Origin: Gari tellinella
Taxonomy: Eukaryota; Mollusca; Bivalvia; Cardiida; Psammobiidae
Length of the DNA: 64,000 nucleotides
Assembly (NCBI GenBank): GCA_922989275.2
Contig: OV277859.1
Span: 83,076,198-83,140,197, forward strand
Direction of reading: 5' to 3'
How positions within the stretch are numbered: position 1 is the first letter of the stretch; each line of letters opens with the position of its first letter. Shown in pieces: positions 29,657 to 38,486 of the stretch. Both the position numbers and the translations under genes were made by a program. The notes beneath the pieces were generated by a model. That model saw only the letters and a list, made by a program, of their open reading frames with translations, was not told the origin of the DNA and did not search any database.

Positions 29657-30170
29657 TCAGTTTCATTGTTACTTCCATCATTCCTCCGAAGGATCATAAG
29701 GCTGGTGGAATCGGAGTCCGCTTGCTGATCATGAGTATCGATTTATCAACATGTCTTCCCGAAGACAGGAATAATCACGGCGCATGACTTCGCTGGCTCC
29801 GTCATTGATTGAGATGAGGGGTTTTGTGTCTTGTCACAAAATGGCTGAACGACGAATCAGAAGGCTGTCAGTCAAGTTTTTTGCTGTTAACTGATCCACA
29901 GGGGACCCAAGGAAACCCCCGTGGCAGGCCACTAATATCTTCATATGATTGAAAACTTTCGTCTATTTCAAGAGTATTCTTACGCGATCTTCATGATAAA
30001 CGATACCATAGTTCTTATTGTGTTAAAATGGCATAAGTTGATAGTGTATACCCAATCGTAAACGTCTGTTGGCATGGCGTCTAAGCAGTTTTTAAACTAT
30101 TACCTTATTGTACATATGGTTTTCGGATAACTTAGCAAATATAGAAAACATGTATAAATATACTTATATA
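29657..30170. other. Unique spacer, GC-richer
   Basis: About 29690-29935 is less AT-rich than its surroundings. Frames are short and interrupted; I cannot support an exon. Confidence 0.3.
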
Positions 30171-30171
30171 T

Positions 30172-30419
30172 TTATGGAGAAAACTTTATTCTTTCCCAAC
30201 AAACGCGTTTACGCTAAAACTATTATTTCCATTGCAAGCAGTTTGGAGCCAGATCAGACGCCGGGTAACCCGGCATCTGATCAGGCTCCAAAACTATTTG
30301 CCACTCAGTTTAAAATGGGTCGTCAAAATTGTCAAAAAGTTGTCATTTTACCCATTTTAATGCACTGCGTTTGCGTTTCGTTTGCGTTTAAACGGGAGAG
30401 AATAACTTTTTATCCACTG
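30172..30419 (-). mobile_element. Family A MITE, complete
   Basis: Left end decayed to TTATGGAGAAAACTTTATTC, right end AACTTTTTATCCACTG. Core-1 hairpin 30236-30300 with GGGTAACCCGGCATCTG. One reading frame stays open across nearly the whole copy, giving the 104-residue pseudo-protein at 30108-30422. Confidence 0.9.
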
Positions 30420-30596
30420 TAGTATGGAATTCCATATTGGGTGGTCGTTTCGAAACTTAGATACATTGTACATATACATATAATACACGTTATTGATCCG
30501 TCTTCGATGATCATGTACATGTATGTAAACGTTAATAATAGACGAGTTGATACGATCAATTATTATTCATGAGATACGCCATGGGAATACATGTTA

Positions 30597-30668
30597 CAAA
30601 TAGTGTAGATCCAAATCAATCGCAGTGTTTCCAACTCACATATAACAGTGTAGACCTAGACCAATCGC
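30597..30668 (+). mobile_element. Two core-1 arm remnants
   Basis: ACAAATAGTGTAGATCC (30597) and ATAACAGTGTAGACC (30643) are each a D-type left arm; neither has a partner arm. Confidence 0.4.
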
Positions 30669-30699
30669 CCCGGTTATCTCAAACCTTTTTTCCATAGAT

Positions 30700-30926
30700 A
30701 CTCATTTGTACGCATTTGATGTATTCCGGCTCCACTGAAGAAAATAGTTTATACAGTCATGAATATGTATCATAAGAAATAATATTTATTCTCTAACAGA
30801 TGGTAACTTAAATCAGACTGAAAGTACATGTATAGCGGAATTTGACTTAAGGTGCATTCTTTTTTACTTTCAACCTGCCCTCAAATATCCTCAAAACTAG
30901 AAACAAGTTATGGGTTAAAGGGTAAA
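30700..30926 (+). mobile_element. Family B MITE, diverged
   Basis: CCACTGAAGAAAATAG, ACAGTCATGAATATG, ATCATAAGAAATAATA, TAACAGATGGTAACTT, a weakened hairpin (ATTTGACTTAAGGTGCATTC) and TTATGGGTTAAAGGG. Confidence 0.72.
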
Positions 30927-30929
30927 AGA

Positions 30930-31260
30930 ACTCCCATGGGTTCCTTCTTGTTGTAAAAGTAGGGATTTACTTTTATTTCTGCTCAGTTGTGTTTATGTTG
31001 TAAAGGGCTGCAGTCATCTCAAACTATATCTATTAAACCTGTTTAGTGTTATGTTATGTATCAAATGTTATTTAAATTGAATACTAAAATTAATGAGGTA
31101 GAAAATATTCAATTACAACGACTTCTATCTCCATAGTAACCACATAAATAATATTTATGACTTTATTTAGTCATTGTCATCGTCTTGGTCATTATCATTT
31201 TTTGTCGGTCATGGTGCTGACTCTATCTTACTTTATGTTCATAAACATCATACTTCTTAT
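30930..31260. other. Unique spacer
   Basis: Nothing recognised. Confidence 0.3.
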
Positions 31261-31261
31261 G

Positions 31262-31510
31262 TTAACTCACTTATCCCTGAAAGTTTTAATTGACAATTCC
31301 AAAATAAGTCTAGTCCAGTTTTGACTATTTAAGGTAGATTTTAATATTATATTTCAAAATGACAAACAGTATAGACCCTGATCAGAGGGCTCCTTAAGGA
31401 GCCATCTGATAAGGGTCTACACTGTTTGCCTGGGACAAGTAAGTGTAATGCTCACAGGTACATGGTTTGTAAATGACGAGTATACTCGTCGCTAGTGTTG
31501 AATGTGTTAA
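31262..31510 (-). mobile_element. Family D MITE, complete
   Basis: TTAA 31262-31265 and 31507-31510. CTCACTTATCCCTGAAAG at one end, TTGAATGTG at the other. Hairpin 31363-31428 with tip GGCTCCTTAAGGAGCC. Confidence 0.92.
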
Positions 31511-31604
31511 AATCATTTCTGGATGCGCCATGTGGCGGAAAGATTGTTTCATTTCACAATGCCCAAATGTCGTTTCTAATTTACACTAGTCATATAATTC
31601 AATT

Positions 31605-31720
31605 TCAATTTCCTTTATTTAATTGACATGCATGTTTTATTTGCTATGGTGGATATAAGCAGGTCGTGATTTTAAGGTATATTAAACCCCAGTGCAAAAC
31701 ACTAAGTATAAACCATGGTA
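31605..31720 (-). repeat. Probable reversed retroposon tail
   Basis: ATTCAATTTCAATTTCC and TTTATTTAATTGACATGC read on the minus strand as an AATAAA-like signal followed by an AATTGAA repeat, like the tail at 2800-2926. Confidence 0.35.
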
Positions 31721-31818
31721 TGGTATTGTATGCCGATGACATTATACATGTAACACTATCAACACAATGACATTTTATATCAGAACGAAGCGGAATTTAA
31801 ACAATGTATACACTAATA

Positions 31819-31985
31819 CAGTAAACTCTGTTTTAATCGACCATTCCATAGATTTTGTTTTGGTATTCCTACACACACGACAAAATAGTACAGATCAAGG
31901 GTAATGCAGAAAGCTCATATATACAATAGCTTCTTGCATTTAGTCTGTCCATCATTAAATAATTTGTCGCCCGAACTGTCAAATT
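31819..31985 (+). mobile_element. Family E MITE, diverged (TAATGCAG subtype)
   Basis: CAGTAAACTCTGTTTTAATC start after TA, hairpin left arm GGGTAATGCAGAAAGCTC, right arm GCTTCTTGCATTTAGTC, CATCATTAAATAATTTG. Right terminus not seen. Confidence 0.5.
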
Positions 31986-32150
31986 GACGATTCCGCTTGT
32001 CAATTGAAGCAGTCCATTTCTTATTTGCAAATTTGACGATCAGTGGAGACTCTGATCAGAGGGTTACTCAAGGATCGCTCTGATCTTGGTCTACACTGTT
32101 TACGTAGGACAAATAACTGTGCATTTTTCACATATGTATTAAACTGCAAC
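31986..32150 (-). mobile_element. Family D MITE, diverged
   Basis: CGATCAGTGGAGACTC, TGATCAGAGGGTTACTC, GCTCTGATCTTGGTC, TACACTGTTTACGTAGG, CACATATGTATTAA. The hairpin (32039-32102) is imperfect. Confidence 0.6.
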
Positions 32151-32170
32151 TTGTCTATAGTGAGTAAGTA

Positions 32171-32419
32171 CAGTGGAAAATATCTTAGTCTTTCCCGTGT
32201 AAACGCAAACGAAGCTCAAACGCATTGCAATGAAATGTAGAAAATGACATTTGTTGACAATAATGATTATTTATTCTTATCCGATCGGCAAACAGTTTGG
32301 AGCCTGATCAGACGCCGGGTTATCCGGTGTCTGATCTGACTCCAAGCTGTTTGCAATGGATATAATAGTTTTTAAAGCGTAAACTCGTTCATTAAGAAAC
32401 AACAACATCTTCTCTAAAT
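32171..32419 (+). mobile_element. Family A MITE, right end diverged
   Basis: TA 32169-32170; CAGTGGAAAATATCTTAGTC start. Core-1 hairpin 32289-32354 with GGGTTATCCGG tip. Right end CATCTTCTCTAAAT. Confidence 0.87.
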
Positions 32420-32770
32420 AATAGTAACACTTCCTTGTTCAAATCAACGATGAATACAAGGTACATGTACATGCATCTGCAGTTTCTCATGCACGTCAAA
32501 ATCCTATACACCCATAGTTGGTGCACTTTCTAATCGATGTCAAATCAAGCTGAAAGTTAAACACCGAGTGAAAAGCATTTTGATATCGGGATACATTAAC
32601 AATATTGTTTTAGCCAATTGCTAAAGGGGCTTGCTACTATTTACAAAGTATCAATGCCCTTAATTTATAAAATCAGCTGCCAAATGGCCCGCTCGTCTTC
32701 AGGAGCTGTCAACAATCTAAACATACCACATATTTACTCCCGCGACAAATACTTGACAAAGCTTTTAGCC
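32420..32770. other. Unique spacer
   Basis: Nothing recognised. Confidence 0.3.
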
Positions 32771-32772
32771 CC

Positions 32773-32965
32773 TTAACCTGCCAGGGTCGACACCATTAGT
32801 ATTTACATCCAGTTTAGATCCAGATCAGACGCCGAGTAAATCACCGTCTTATCAGGATCTGAGCTGTTTGATACTCATATACAGTTTTCTTCAAGTAAAT
32901 TCTAAATTTGAAACCAAATAAGATGACAATAAGAAAGCCGAAGATAACATGGTAGAATGAAGCAT
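32773..32965 (-). mobile_element. Family C MITE, diverged
   Basis: TTAACCTGCCAGGGTC start, hairpin at 32808-32870 (CAGTTTAGATCC, GCCGAGTAAATCACCG, GGATCTGAGCTGTTTG), TTTTCTTCAAGTAAATTC, GAAAGCCGAAGATAACATGG. Terminal end decayed. Confidence 0.68.
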
Positions 32966-33470
32966 AGCCTTTCAAATGTGTTACTTTACCTTTTTTTGCT
33001 AATAATTTTATTTTACATGGTCTTTTGGATCCAGACCAATCAAATTGTACATCAGTGTATGCTCAAAACTGTACTACTTGACATCTTATCAAAGTATATA
33101 CAACACTTTGAATAATGTTCAATTTTTATGACCAGAAATCTGAAGCGGACTTGTTTTGAGTAGCAATAAAGGGTCAAGTATAATTTTCAAATTAAATACG
33201 GAAGCCCTAAGGGTCCATTAGGTGTTAAGATTCGACCGGTGACTAGCTCCACTATTTTACAGGGCTCCCTTTATCGGCTTCTTTCATCTAATATCACATG
33301 TAGCAATTTGTACGATCATTGTCCGAGGTGTTACCTTACATATCCCTTCTAAAGCTTCTCGTGAGATCAATACTTGTGACCCACAGACCCCGGGGGTCAC
33401 AAGGTCGGGCGTAACACCCAGTGGCTGCATACCGGCTTTTTAGTGTCATCGAGGTTATGTGCTAAATGCA
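32966..33470. other. Unique spacer
   Basis: Nothing recognised. A GC-rich patch at 33368-33435 (GACCCCGGGGGTCACAAGG) includes a short palindrome. Confidence 0.3.
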
Positions 33471-33929
33471 TTAACCCTTGTCATGAATCCATGAACCCTT
33501 TACCTGATAGCCTATTTCTAGAATTGAAGATAGGTGACTACTTAAAGCAGGTTGAAAGTAAAGTAGAATGCGCCCTAAGGCGCATTCTGCTTTACTTTCA
33601 GCCTTCTTTAAGCTATTAACTGCTAGACTAAGGAAAGTATTAAATATGACACATTCATTACGGTATAATTTGGAACTATTTTCTTCAGCGGAGGAATAAA
33701 CTGAATGTGCTAAAAGTCGCTTATATAAGGGAAAGGGTTAAATGGTGTCGTCTTAAAAATATGCCAGGCAAACTTGTGATAAAATTTTGATTTTTAAACA
33801 AAAGAGATGTTGGTTTATAAGTGACAAACAGTTTGGATTTAGATCAGACGCCGAGTTACTCGGCGTCTGATCTAGATTCAAACTGTTTGCAACAGCGAGT
33901 CAAGTGTCGCATTCTTGTAAGGGGGTTAA
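33471..33929 (+). mobile_element. Family C MITE interrupted by B
   Basis: C left end TTAACCCTTGTCATGAATCC, then a complete minus B copy (33491-33741), then GGTGTCGTCTTAAAAATATG and the C hairpin (33825-33855, 33859-33889 around TTA). Two arm mismatches are both G-T pairs. C right end GGGGGTTAA at 33921-33929. Confidence 0.82.
33491..33741 (-). mobile_element. Family B MITE nested in C
   Basis: Left target decayed to ATGA, right TTAA at 33738-33741. CCCTTTACCTGATAGCC start, GAGGAATAAACTG and GAAAGGG end. Hairpin 33541-33612 with tip GCGCCCTAAGGCGC; a few stem changes (AAAGTAGAATG). Confidence 0.92.
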
Positions 33930-34222
33930 CCGTACAATGCCGCCAGTAGATTTATGACAGTAACACCGTTCAACAAAAGATGGGACACTATAGAATCAGG
34001 AATTGACAATGGGATAGTTCTAATTAAAATGTCAAGATGTTTTCATATATTTGGATAATGGAATTCCTGCATTATACTATTTCATGTATCACGCTTTGAT
34101 ATGCGAGACTGCCTCCCGGCTTTGAACGCGAGTATATAGTCTTTATTAGGTAGTTCGTAATAATGAGAATTACATGCAATTTAAAGGATAACGAAAACTA
34201 TTAATTTTGATACATTTGGACT
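33930..34222. other. Unique spacer
   Basis: Nothing recognised. Confidence 0.3.
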
Positions 34223-34399
34223 AGGGTCAACTTTATCCTATGCAAACAGTGAAGTTCTTGATCAGAGGGCTCCAGGAGCCCTCTGATCAGGTACTTCACT
34301 GTTTGACATTTTGCAATTTAACCCTAAATAGTCTAAAATGTACCAGCCTTTATTGAAAACTGGATATGTCCACTGGAAGTTTCAGCGGATAAGAGTTAA
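34223..34399 (+). mobile_element. Family D MITE, left end truncated
   Basis: CTTTATCCTATGCAAACAG, hairpin arms 34243-34273 and 34275-34305 around a single A. The stem reads GTGAAGT/ACTTCAC rather than GTGTAGA/TCTACAC. Tail CTAAATAGTCTAAAATG, TTTCAGCGGATAAGAG, TTAA at 34396-34399. Confidence 0.87.
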
Positions 34400-34602
34400 A
34401 ATAAACCCTCAGCATATAAACGGACTTGTTTGGAAAGTGTAAAGTAAAGTCCCATAGCAGCCATGCTCATTAATGTTGTATAATGTTTTTGTTAAGATTA
34501 AACTGGATAGTTTGAACTTCTTAATATTCCTTCAAAATGTTTGCAAAATAAATAACAGATTTTGACACCAGAACTCATGAGGGAAGTGATCTGCACAATC
34601 TC

Positions 34603-34815
34603 TTAACCCTCTCCCCATAGAAGCACATTTTAGCGCATTCAGTTTATTCCTCCGCTAAAGAAAATAGTTCCAATTTATACAGTCATGATTATATGTGTCA
34701 TAAGGAATATTTTCTAATGTTTTCTTTATTAAAGCAGGTGGTAGCTTAAAGCAGGCTGAAAGTAAAGCAGAATGCGCCTTAATGCGCATTCTGTTTTACT
34801 TTCAACCTGCTCTAA
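34603..34815 (+). mobile_element. Family B left and core of a B/J chimera
   Basis: TTAACCCTCTCCCCATAG start at 34603, full B left half, core-2 hairpin 34745-34815 (tip GCGCCTTAATGCGC). After the hairpin the B right half does not follow. Confidence 0.87.
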
Positions 34816-34889
34816 GTAATCGCGTTTGAAAAAAAGAAGAAAATTTGGTAATCTTAGGATATTTCAAGATCAACTTATGGCAGACCTGT
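34816..34889 (+). mobile_element. Family J right end joined to a B hairpin
   Basis: AATCGCGTTTGAAAAAAAG, GGTAATCTTAGGATATTTC, AAGATCAACTTATGGC and AGACCTG match the J right end at 16440-16499 (AAATCTTAGGATTTTTATG, AAACTTATGGCAACCCTG). Confidence 0.78.
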
Positions 34890-35350
34890 TATCCTGCGTT
34901 CAAATGGGTTAAAATGCTACACGAAACCTGGCAAGTCTCAACCCCCGGATCCACGTGTTATGGCTCCCTCGTGCTGACTGACGTATGAGCCGCCAGATAG
35001 CCAGATGCAGGATTCCTGGGAGAGATCCTGTCTGTAGACTTAAGGCACCTGTTCCCTAATGGGTCACGTGATTGCAATGGTGCCATAAAGCATGATGATA
35101 TGTCACAAAATCTTGGCAGCCCACCAGATATATTAAGATTAATTTTCTAATAACGGAACCCACGTTTTCTCCCATGCATCTAATAAAGCATGCCATGGCT
35201 AGGTTATCTCATAATATATTGTTCATTAAATTATACTGACAAATACGTGTTAAGCAACCCGTCACAAACTAGTGCAATCACTGTTGTTTTATATGTGGTA
35301 GCTAAATGCAGAACAAAGGTAATTCAGAGTTTTCTGTATTAAATCCTTTT
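34890..35350. other. Unique spacer, GC-richer patch
   Basis: 34930-35100 is less AT-rich (ACCCCCGGATCCACGTG and CCGCCAGATAGCCAG). Several frames are open for 30-45 codons on both strands but none has a recognisable domain or clear splice sites. Confidence 0.3.
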
Positions 35351-35351
35351 C

Positions 35352-35607
35352 TTAACCCATTACCTAATAGCCTATTTCTATGTTTGAATACAGGTGACCA
35401 CTTAAAGCAGGTTGAAAATAAAGCAGAATGTGCCATAAGGCACATTCTGCTTTATTTTCAGCCTGCTTTAAGCTACCATCTGAAAGGATTTAGAAAATAT
35501 TCCGTTTGTGCACGTTTATGATAGTCTGTATACATTGGAACTATTTTCTTCAGCGCAGGAAAAAATTAAATGCGCTAAAAGGCGCTTCTATTGGGGAAAG
35601 GGTTTAA
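35352..35607 (-). mobile_element. Family B MITE, complete
   Basis: TTAA 35352-35355 and 35604-35607. Hairpin arms 35401-35434 and 35439-35472, one G-T mismatch. Two compensated base pairs relative to the common form: GAAAATAAAG/CTTTATTTTC and GAATGTGCC/GGCACATTC. Confidence 0.95.
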
Positions 35608-35647
35608 CGCATGTCTTGTTACGTCGCACATGATCGGGACTTCGATA

Positions 35648-35811
35648 CAGTGGAGAAAACGGTATTCTTTCCCAATAAACGCTCATACTATTATTTCCAG
35701 TGCCACTCAGCTTAAAATGAGTCGTCAACATTGTCAAAAAAATGTTATTTTACCAATTTTTATGCACTGCGTTTGCGTTTAAACGGGAAAGAATAACGTT
35801 TTTCTCCACTG
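35648..35811 (-). mobile_element. Family A MITE with hairpin cleanly lost
   Basis: TA 35646-35647 and 35812-35813. CAGTGGAGAAAACGGTATTC to ACGTTTTTCTCCACTG, only 164 bp. ATTATTTCCAGTGCC joins CACTCAGCTTAAAATG directly: in intact copies this is TTGC-hairpin-TTGCCACTC. The hairpin appears removed between the two TTGC copies. Confidence 0.93.
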
Positions 35812-35814
35812 TAT

Positions 35815-36160
35815 AACAGTGAAGGGGTGAAGTGTTATCTTCTCCTGACATCGACGAGTATTCTTGGAGATTGACCAACTACCCCTTTCACGCACGACCG
35901 ATAATCGATCGCTACCTGACAGGTCACACTTCACGACGTAACAAGTGTAAAACTACCACCATGTTGTGACGTAATACAACGTCACGCAATGAAAGAAAAT
36001 CAATGAAATGACCGTAATGATGACCCTCGAAATGACAAATTGCGCTAGACCCTGAAGCCGTCCATATGTTGACTTGTGAAACAGCGATCTTTCCCTCCCC
36101 ACCTGCCCATTTATAAATGTCACAACATATGGTGCTTCGCGGACGATATAAAGGTCCTTA
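35815..36160. other. Unique spacer with CRE-like inverted pair
   Basis: TGACGT (35967-35972) and ACGTCA (35979-35984) lie 6 bases apart in inverted orientation inside a repeat-free stretch. Confidence 0.4.
35967..35984. promoter_or_regulatory. Possible paired CRE/ATF-type sites
   Basis: TGACGTAATACAACGTCA. The half-sites match the established CRE half-site TGACG, but no gene or promoter is identified nearby, so function is speculative. Confidence 0.2.
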
Positions 36161-36161
36161 A

Positions 36162-36413
36162 TTAACCCTTTACCTGATAGCCTATTTATAGTACTTAAGA
36201 TAGATGACTACTTAAAGCAGGTTGAAAGTAAAGCAGAATGCGCCTTAGGGCGCATTCTGCTTTACTTTCAGCCTGCTTTAAGCTATCATGTGCTATAATA
36301 TAGAAAATATTCCCTATAATACATATTCATTACTGATTAAATTGGAACTATTTTCTTCAGCGGATGGATAAATCATATGCGCTAAAAGGCGCTTCTATTG
36401 GGTAAAGGGTTAA
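36162..36413 (-). mobile_element. Family B MITE, complete
   Basis: TTAA 36162-36165 and 36410-36413. CCCTTTACCTGATAGCC start, TTGGGTAAAGGG end. Hairpin arms 36211-36244 and 36249-36282 with TTAG loop and the single TTG/CAGCC G-T pair. Confidence 0.96.
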
Positions 36414-36710
36414 CGCTTGTAGCTACTTTTTGAAATATTGAGCTACGTGGTGTAGAAAAGAACTTGAGGCCTAGCTAGATACTCTGAATGTGTCTGCCAA
36501 ACGAAATGTTATAAACGTTCCATTGCAATTAATAAATTTGGACAGGGTGATGAATTCGCTTGTCTCCACGTGTAGCAATTAATTCATTTGTATTTCTAGA
36601 TGTTTTTAACGAATCTGTCTGCTGTTGTTGTGGAAAGGGTGCATTTATCTGTACTATATATATACGCTGTAAACAAATACATGTACATAACTGCAATATG
36701 TGTAGACACT
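36414..36710. other. Unique spacer
   Basis: Two overlapping frames on opposite strands (36529-36807); no domain. Confidence 0.3.
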
Positions 36711-36713
36711 GCA

Positions 36714-36750
36714 ATACGCGGCGTCTAATCAAGGTCTTCACTATTTGCTG
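36714..36750 (-). mobile_element. Core-1 right arm only, from the loop
   Basis: TACGCGGCGTCTAATCAAGG then CTTCACTATTTGC. It starts at the loop position with no left arm before it. Confidence 0.6.
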
Positions 36751-36824
36751 ATGTAATTTCTTAGGTAATTGGAACAATGCCCATGGTGAAGCATTAATGT
36801 TTACCACCCACCTTAGTAGACATT

Positions 36825-36892
36825 AGCAAGCAGTACAGACCATAATGAGACGATTTGTGGCATCTCAACAGGGTCTGCACTGCTTGCAAATT
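36825..36892. mobile_element. Degenerate core-1 hairpin
   Basis: GCAAGCAGTACAGACC and GGGTCTGCACTGCTTGC pair. Both arms have AAGCAG/CTGCTT instead of AAACAG/CTGTTT. The centre is decayed. Confidence 0.55.
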
Positions 36893-37016
36893 GCCATTAG
36901 ATGATCTGCTGTATGGACAAACACTTCTGTGTCTTTCGATCACAATTAATAATTAAATATTCCAACAAGCACATAGGGAGAGTACATTGTAATGCCCAGC
37001 GTAAATAGGCTGTGAT

Positions 37017-37164
37017 CACATTCAACCCTAGCGACGAGTATACTCGTCATTTACAAACAGTATACCTGGAAAGGTTATATACTTTTCCCATGCAAACAGT
37101 GTAGACCCTGATCAGAGAGCTCCTGAATTGTTCATTAAAAGTGTAAGGGGTGAAGGAGTTTTAA
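37017..37164 (+). mobile_element. Family D MITE with right arm deleted from the tip
   Basis: CACATTCAACCCTAGCG, TATACTCGTCATTTAC, AAACAGTGTAGACCCTG, ATCAGAGAGCTCCT, then at once GAATTGTTCATTAAAAG and GGGGTGAAGGAGTT. The right arm and about 60 bp of shell are missing. Confidence 0.87.
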
Positions 37165-37257
37165 GGAACACAGAATGGTACTACGTTCGTCTTGAATAAA
37201 AACGGATTACTGATTATTGATTTAGAACCAAAGCTGTCAACGAAGCTGGGTGTTTTA
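37165..37257. other. Unique sequence downstream of the exon candidate
   Basis: Would be 3' untranslated sequence if 37258-37382 is a real terminal exon. No polyadenylation signal is obvious. Confidence 0.25.
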
Positions 37258-37382
37258 TCAGTCTAAGGCATTGGTGTAGGTCGGATATCCCGTGCCCCAT
37301 CTGTCCTCAATGACCCGGATGCAGCCTTCTATGTCAATGACACGTGTTACGTAATTCACCATCCAGTCCGAGGCCTCCGTGC
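37258..37382 (-). CDS. Candidate terminal exon, product unknown
   Basis: On the minus strand a 40-residue stretch (beginning TEASDWMVNYVTRVIDIEG, ending YPTYTNALD) ends in TGA at 37258. The upstream in-frame stop lies 5 bases beyond an AG that could be a splice acceptor (GCTAAG), although the tract before it is not pyrimidine-rich. Base composition is near 50% GC in AT-rich surroundings and no MITE overlaps. The plus strand of the same interval is also open (including DPDAAFYVNDTCYV), so strand is uncertain. I do not recognise the family. Confidence 0.3.
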
Positions 37383-37830
37383 CTTAGCAATGGCACCATT
37401 CTTGCCATCCCGAAGTAATTAACTTAAAATATTCTTAATTTTTCCATCGACTCAAGGAGATTGGTTCCCCTGTCAATTACGAAAATCATCGAAACGGAAA
37501 ATATCTCACGCGTTGGGAAAGTATCTTTGATCCGATTAGAATATCAAAATTCTTTTTGACAGCCATATTGGATTTGTTGCCATGGCAACGTAATGAAACA
37601 TATTTCACGCATTTGATTCTCACGTATACGATTCCAGTCAATTAGGTTTTTCGTGAGTTTTACAGGATTTGCAAAGAACGCATTGATATTGATTGTTTAC
37701 TCATATACTCTGGCACTGTAAGATCCAATCGCGATAGTCTCCTCGTTTTAGTATTGCTCTATTGTGCAGGCTCTGTTGAAGCTCGTGTATGCCTGTGTCA
37801 TGTATGTTTCTACCGATTCTTCCATTGTAC
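37383..37830. other. Unique spacer
   Basis: Intron or intergenic if the exon above is real. No repeat termini or hairpins. Confidence 0.3.
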
Positions 37831-37833
37831 TTG

Positions 37834-38085
37834 TTAAACACATTCAACCCTAGCGACGTGTTTACTCGTCATTTACAAACAGTGAACCTGTGAGGATTAC
37901 ACTTGTCCAATGCAAACAGTGTAGACCCTGATCAGAGGGCTCCGTAAGGAGCGCTCTGATCAGGGTCTACACTGTTTTTCTTTTGAAATAAATCGTTAAA
38001 ACCAACCCTTAGTAGTGAAAATTGGACTAGATCTAGACTTATTTTGATATTGGAATTGTCGATTAAAAGTTTCGGGGATGAAATA
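37834..38085 (+). mobile_element. Family D MITE, nearly complete
   Basis: TTAA 37834-37837, CACATTCAACCCTAGCG start. Hairpin 37913-37977 with tip GGCTCCGTAAGGAGC; right arm has one substitution (GCGCTCTGATC). Right end decayed (GGGATGAAATAGTTC). Confidence 0.9.
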
Positions 38086-38096
38086 GTTCATTATTA

Positions 38097-38262
38097 GTGA
38101 TAGCGTTATTGGATGCTTATATTCTCAAATTTCAATCTAAGAGTTTTTCTTTAAAAAATATTGACATGAGAGTCAAACAGTTTGGATCCTGCTCAGAAAC
38201 CGCAGTATTATTTGCAAATAACCAGTGCACTTGGGGCAAGGCAGTGAAGGGGTCAACATGCC
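38097..38262 (+). mobile_element. Family C MITE with right arm lost
   Basis: GAGAGTCAAACAGTTTGG, ATCCTGCTCAGAAACCGC, then TATTATTTGCAAATAAC and GGGGCAAGGCAGTGAAGG. The right arm from the tip onwards is missing; the right flank matches 43944-43980. Confidence 0.72.
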
Positions 38263-38486
38263 TGATAGTAAAATTATTATTCGTTTAAATAGTTATATTC
38301 CGCTGTTACATGTAGGCCCTTTATAAATGCCCTATTATGGTATAGGTACATGTAGCTGTTTAAAATCCAGATAAAAGTGATTGTATTAATTTGCTTAGGG
38401 GTTCCACCTTCTTATCATCTTTACATGGATCTTCAATTCAAAAATGATAAAGAGAACCTTATTTTATCTTTGAAATAAACAAGTTG
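38263..38486. other. Unique spacer
   Basis: Nothing recognised. Confidence 0.3.

Noticed and set aside
29645..29665. GGTTAGCTCAGT, a tRNA A-box-like motif
   Set aside because: No B box downstream and no acceptor stem.
34930..35100. GC-richer stretch as an exon
   Set aside because: Open on several frames of both strands with no clear splice sites or recognisable protein.
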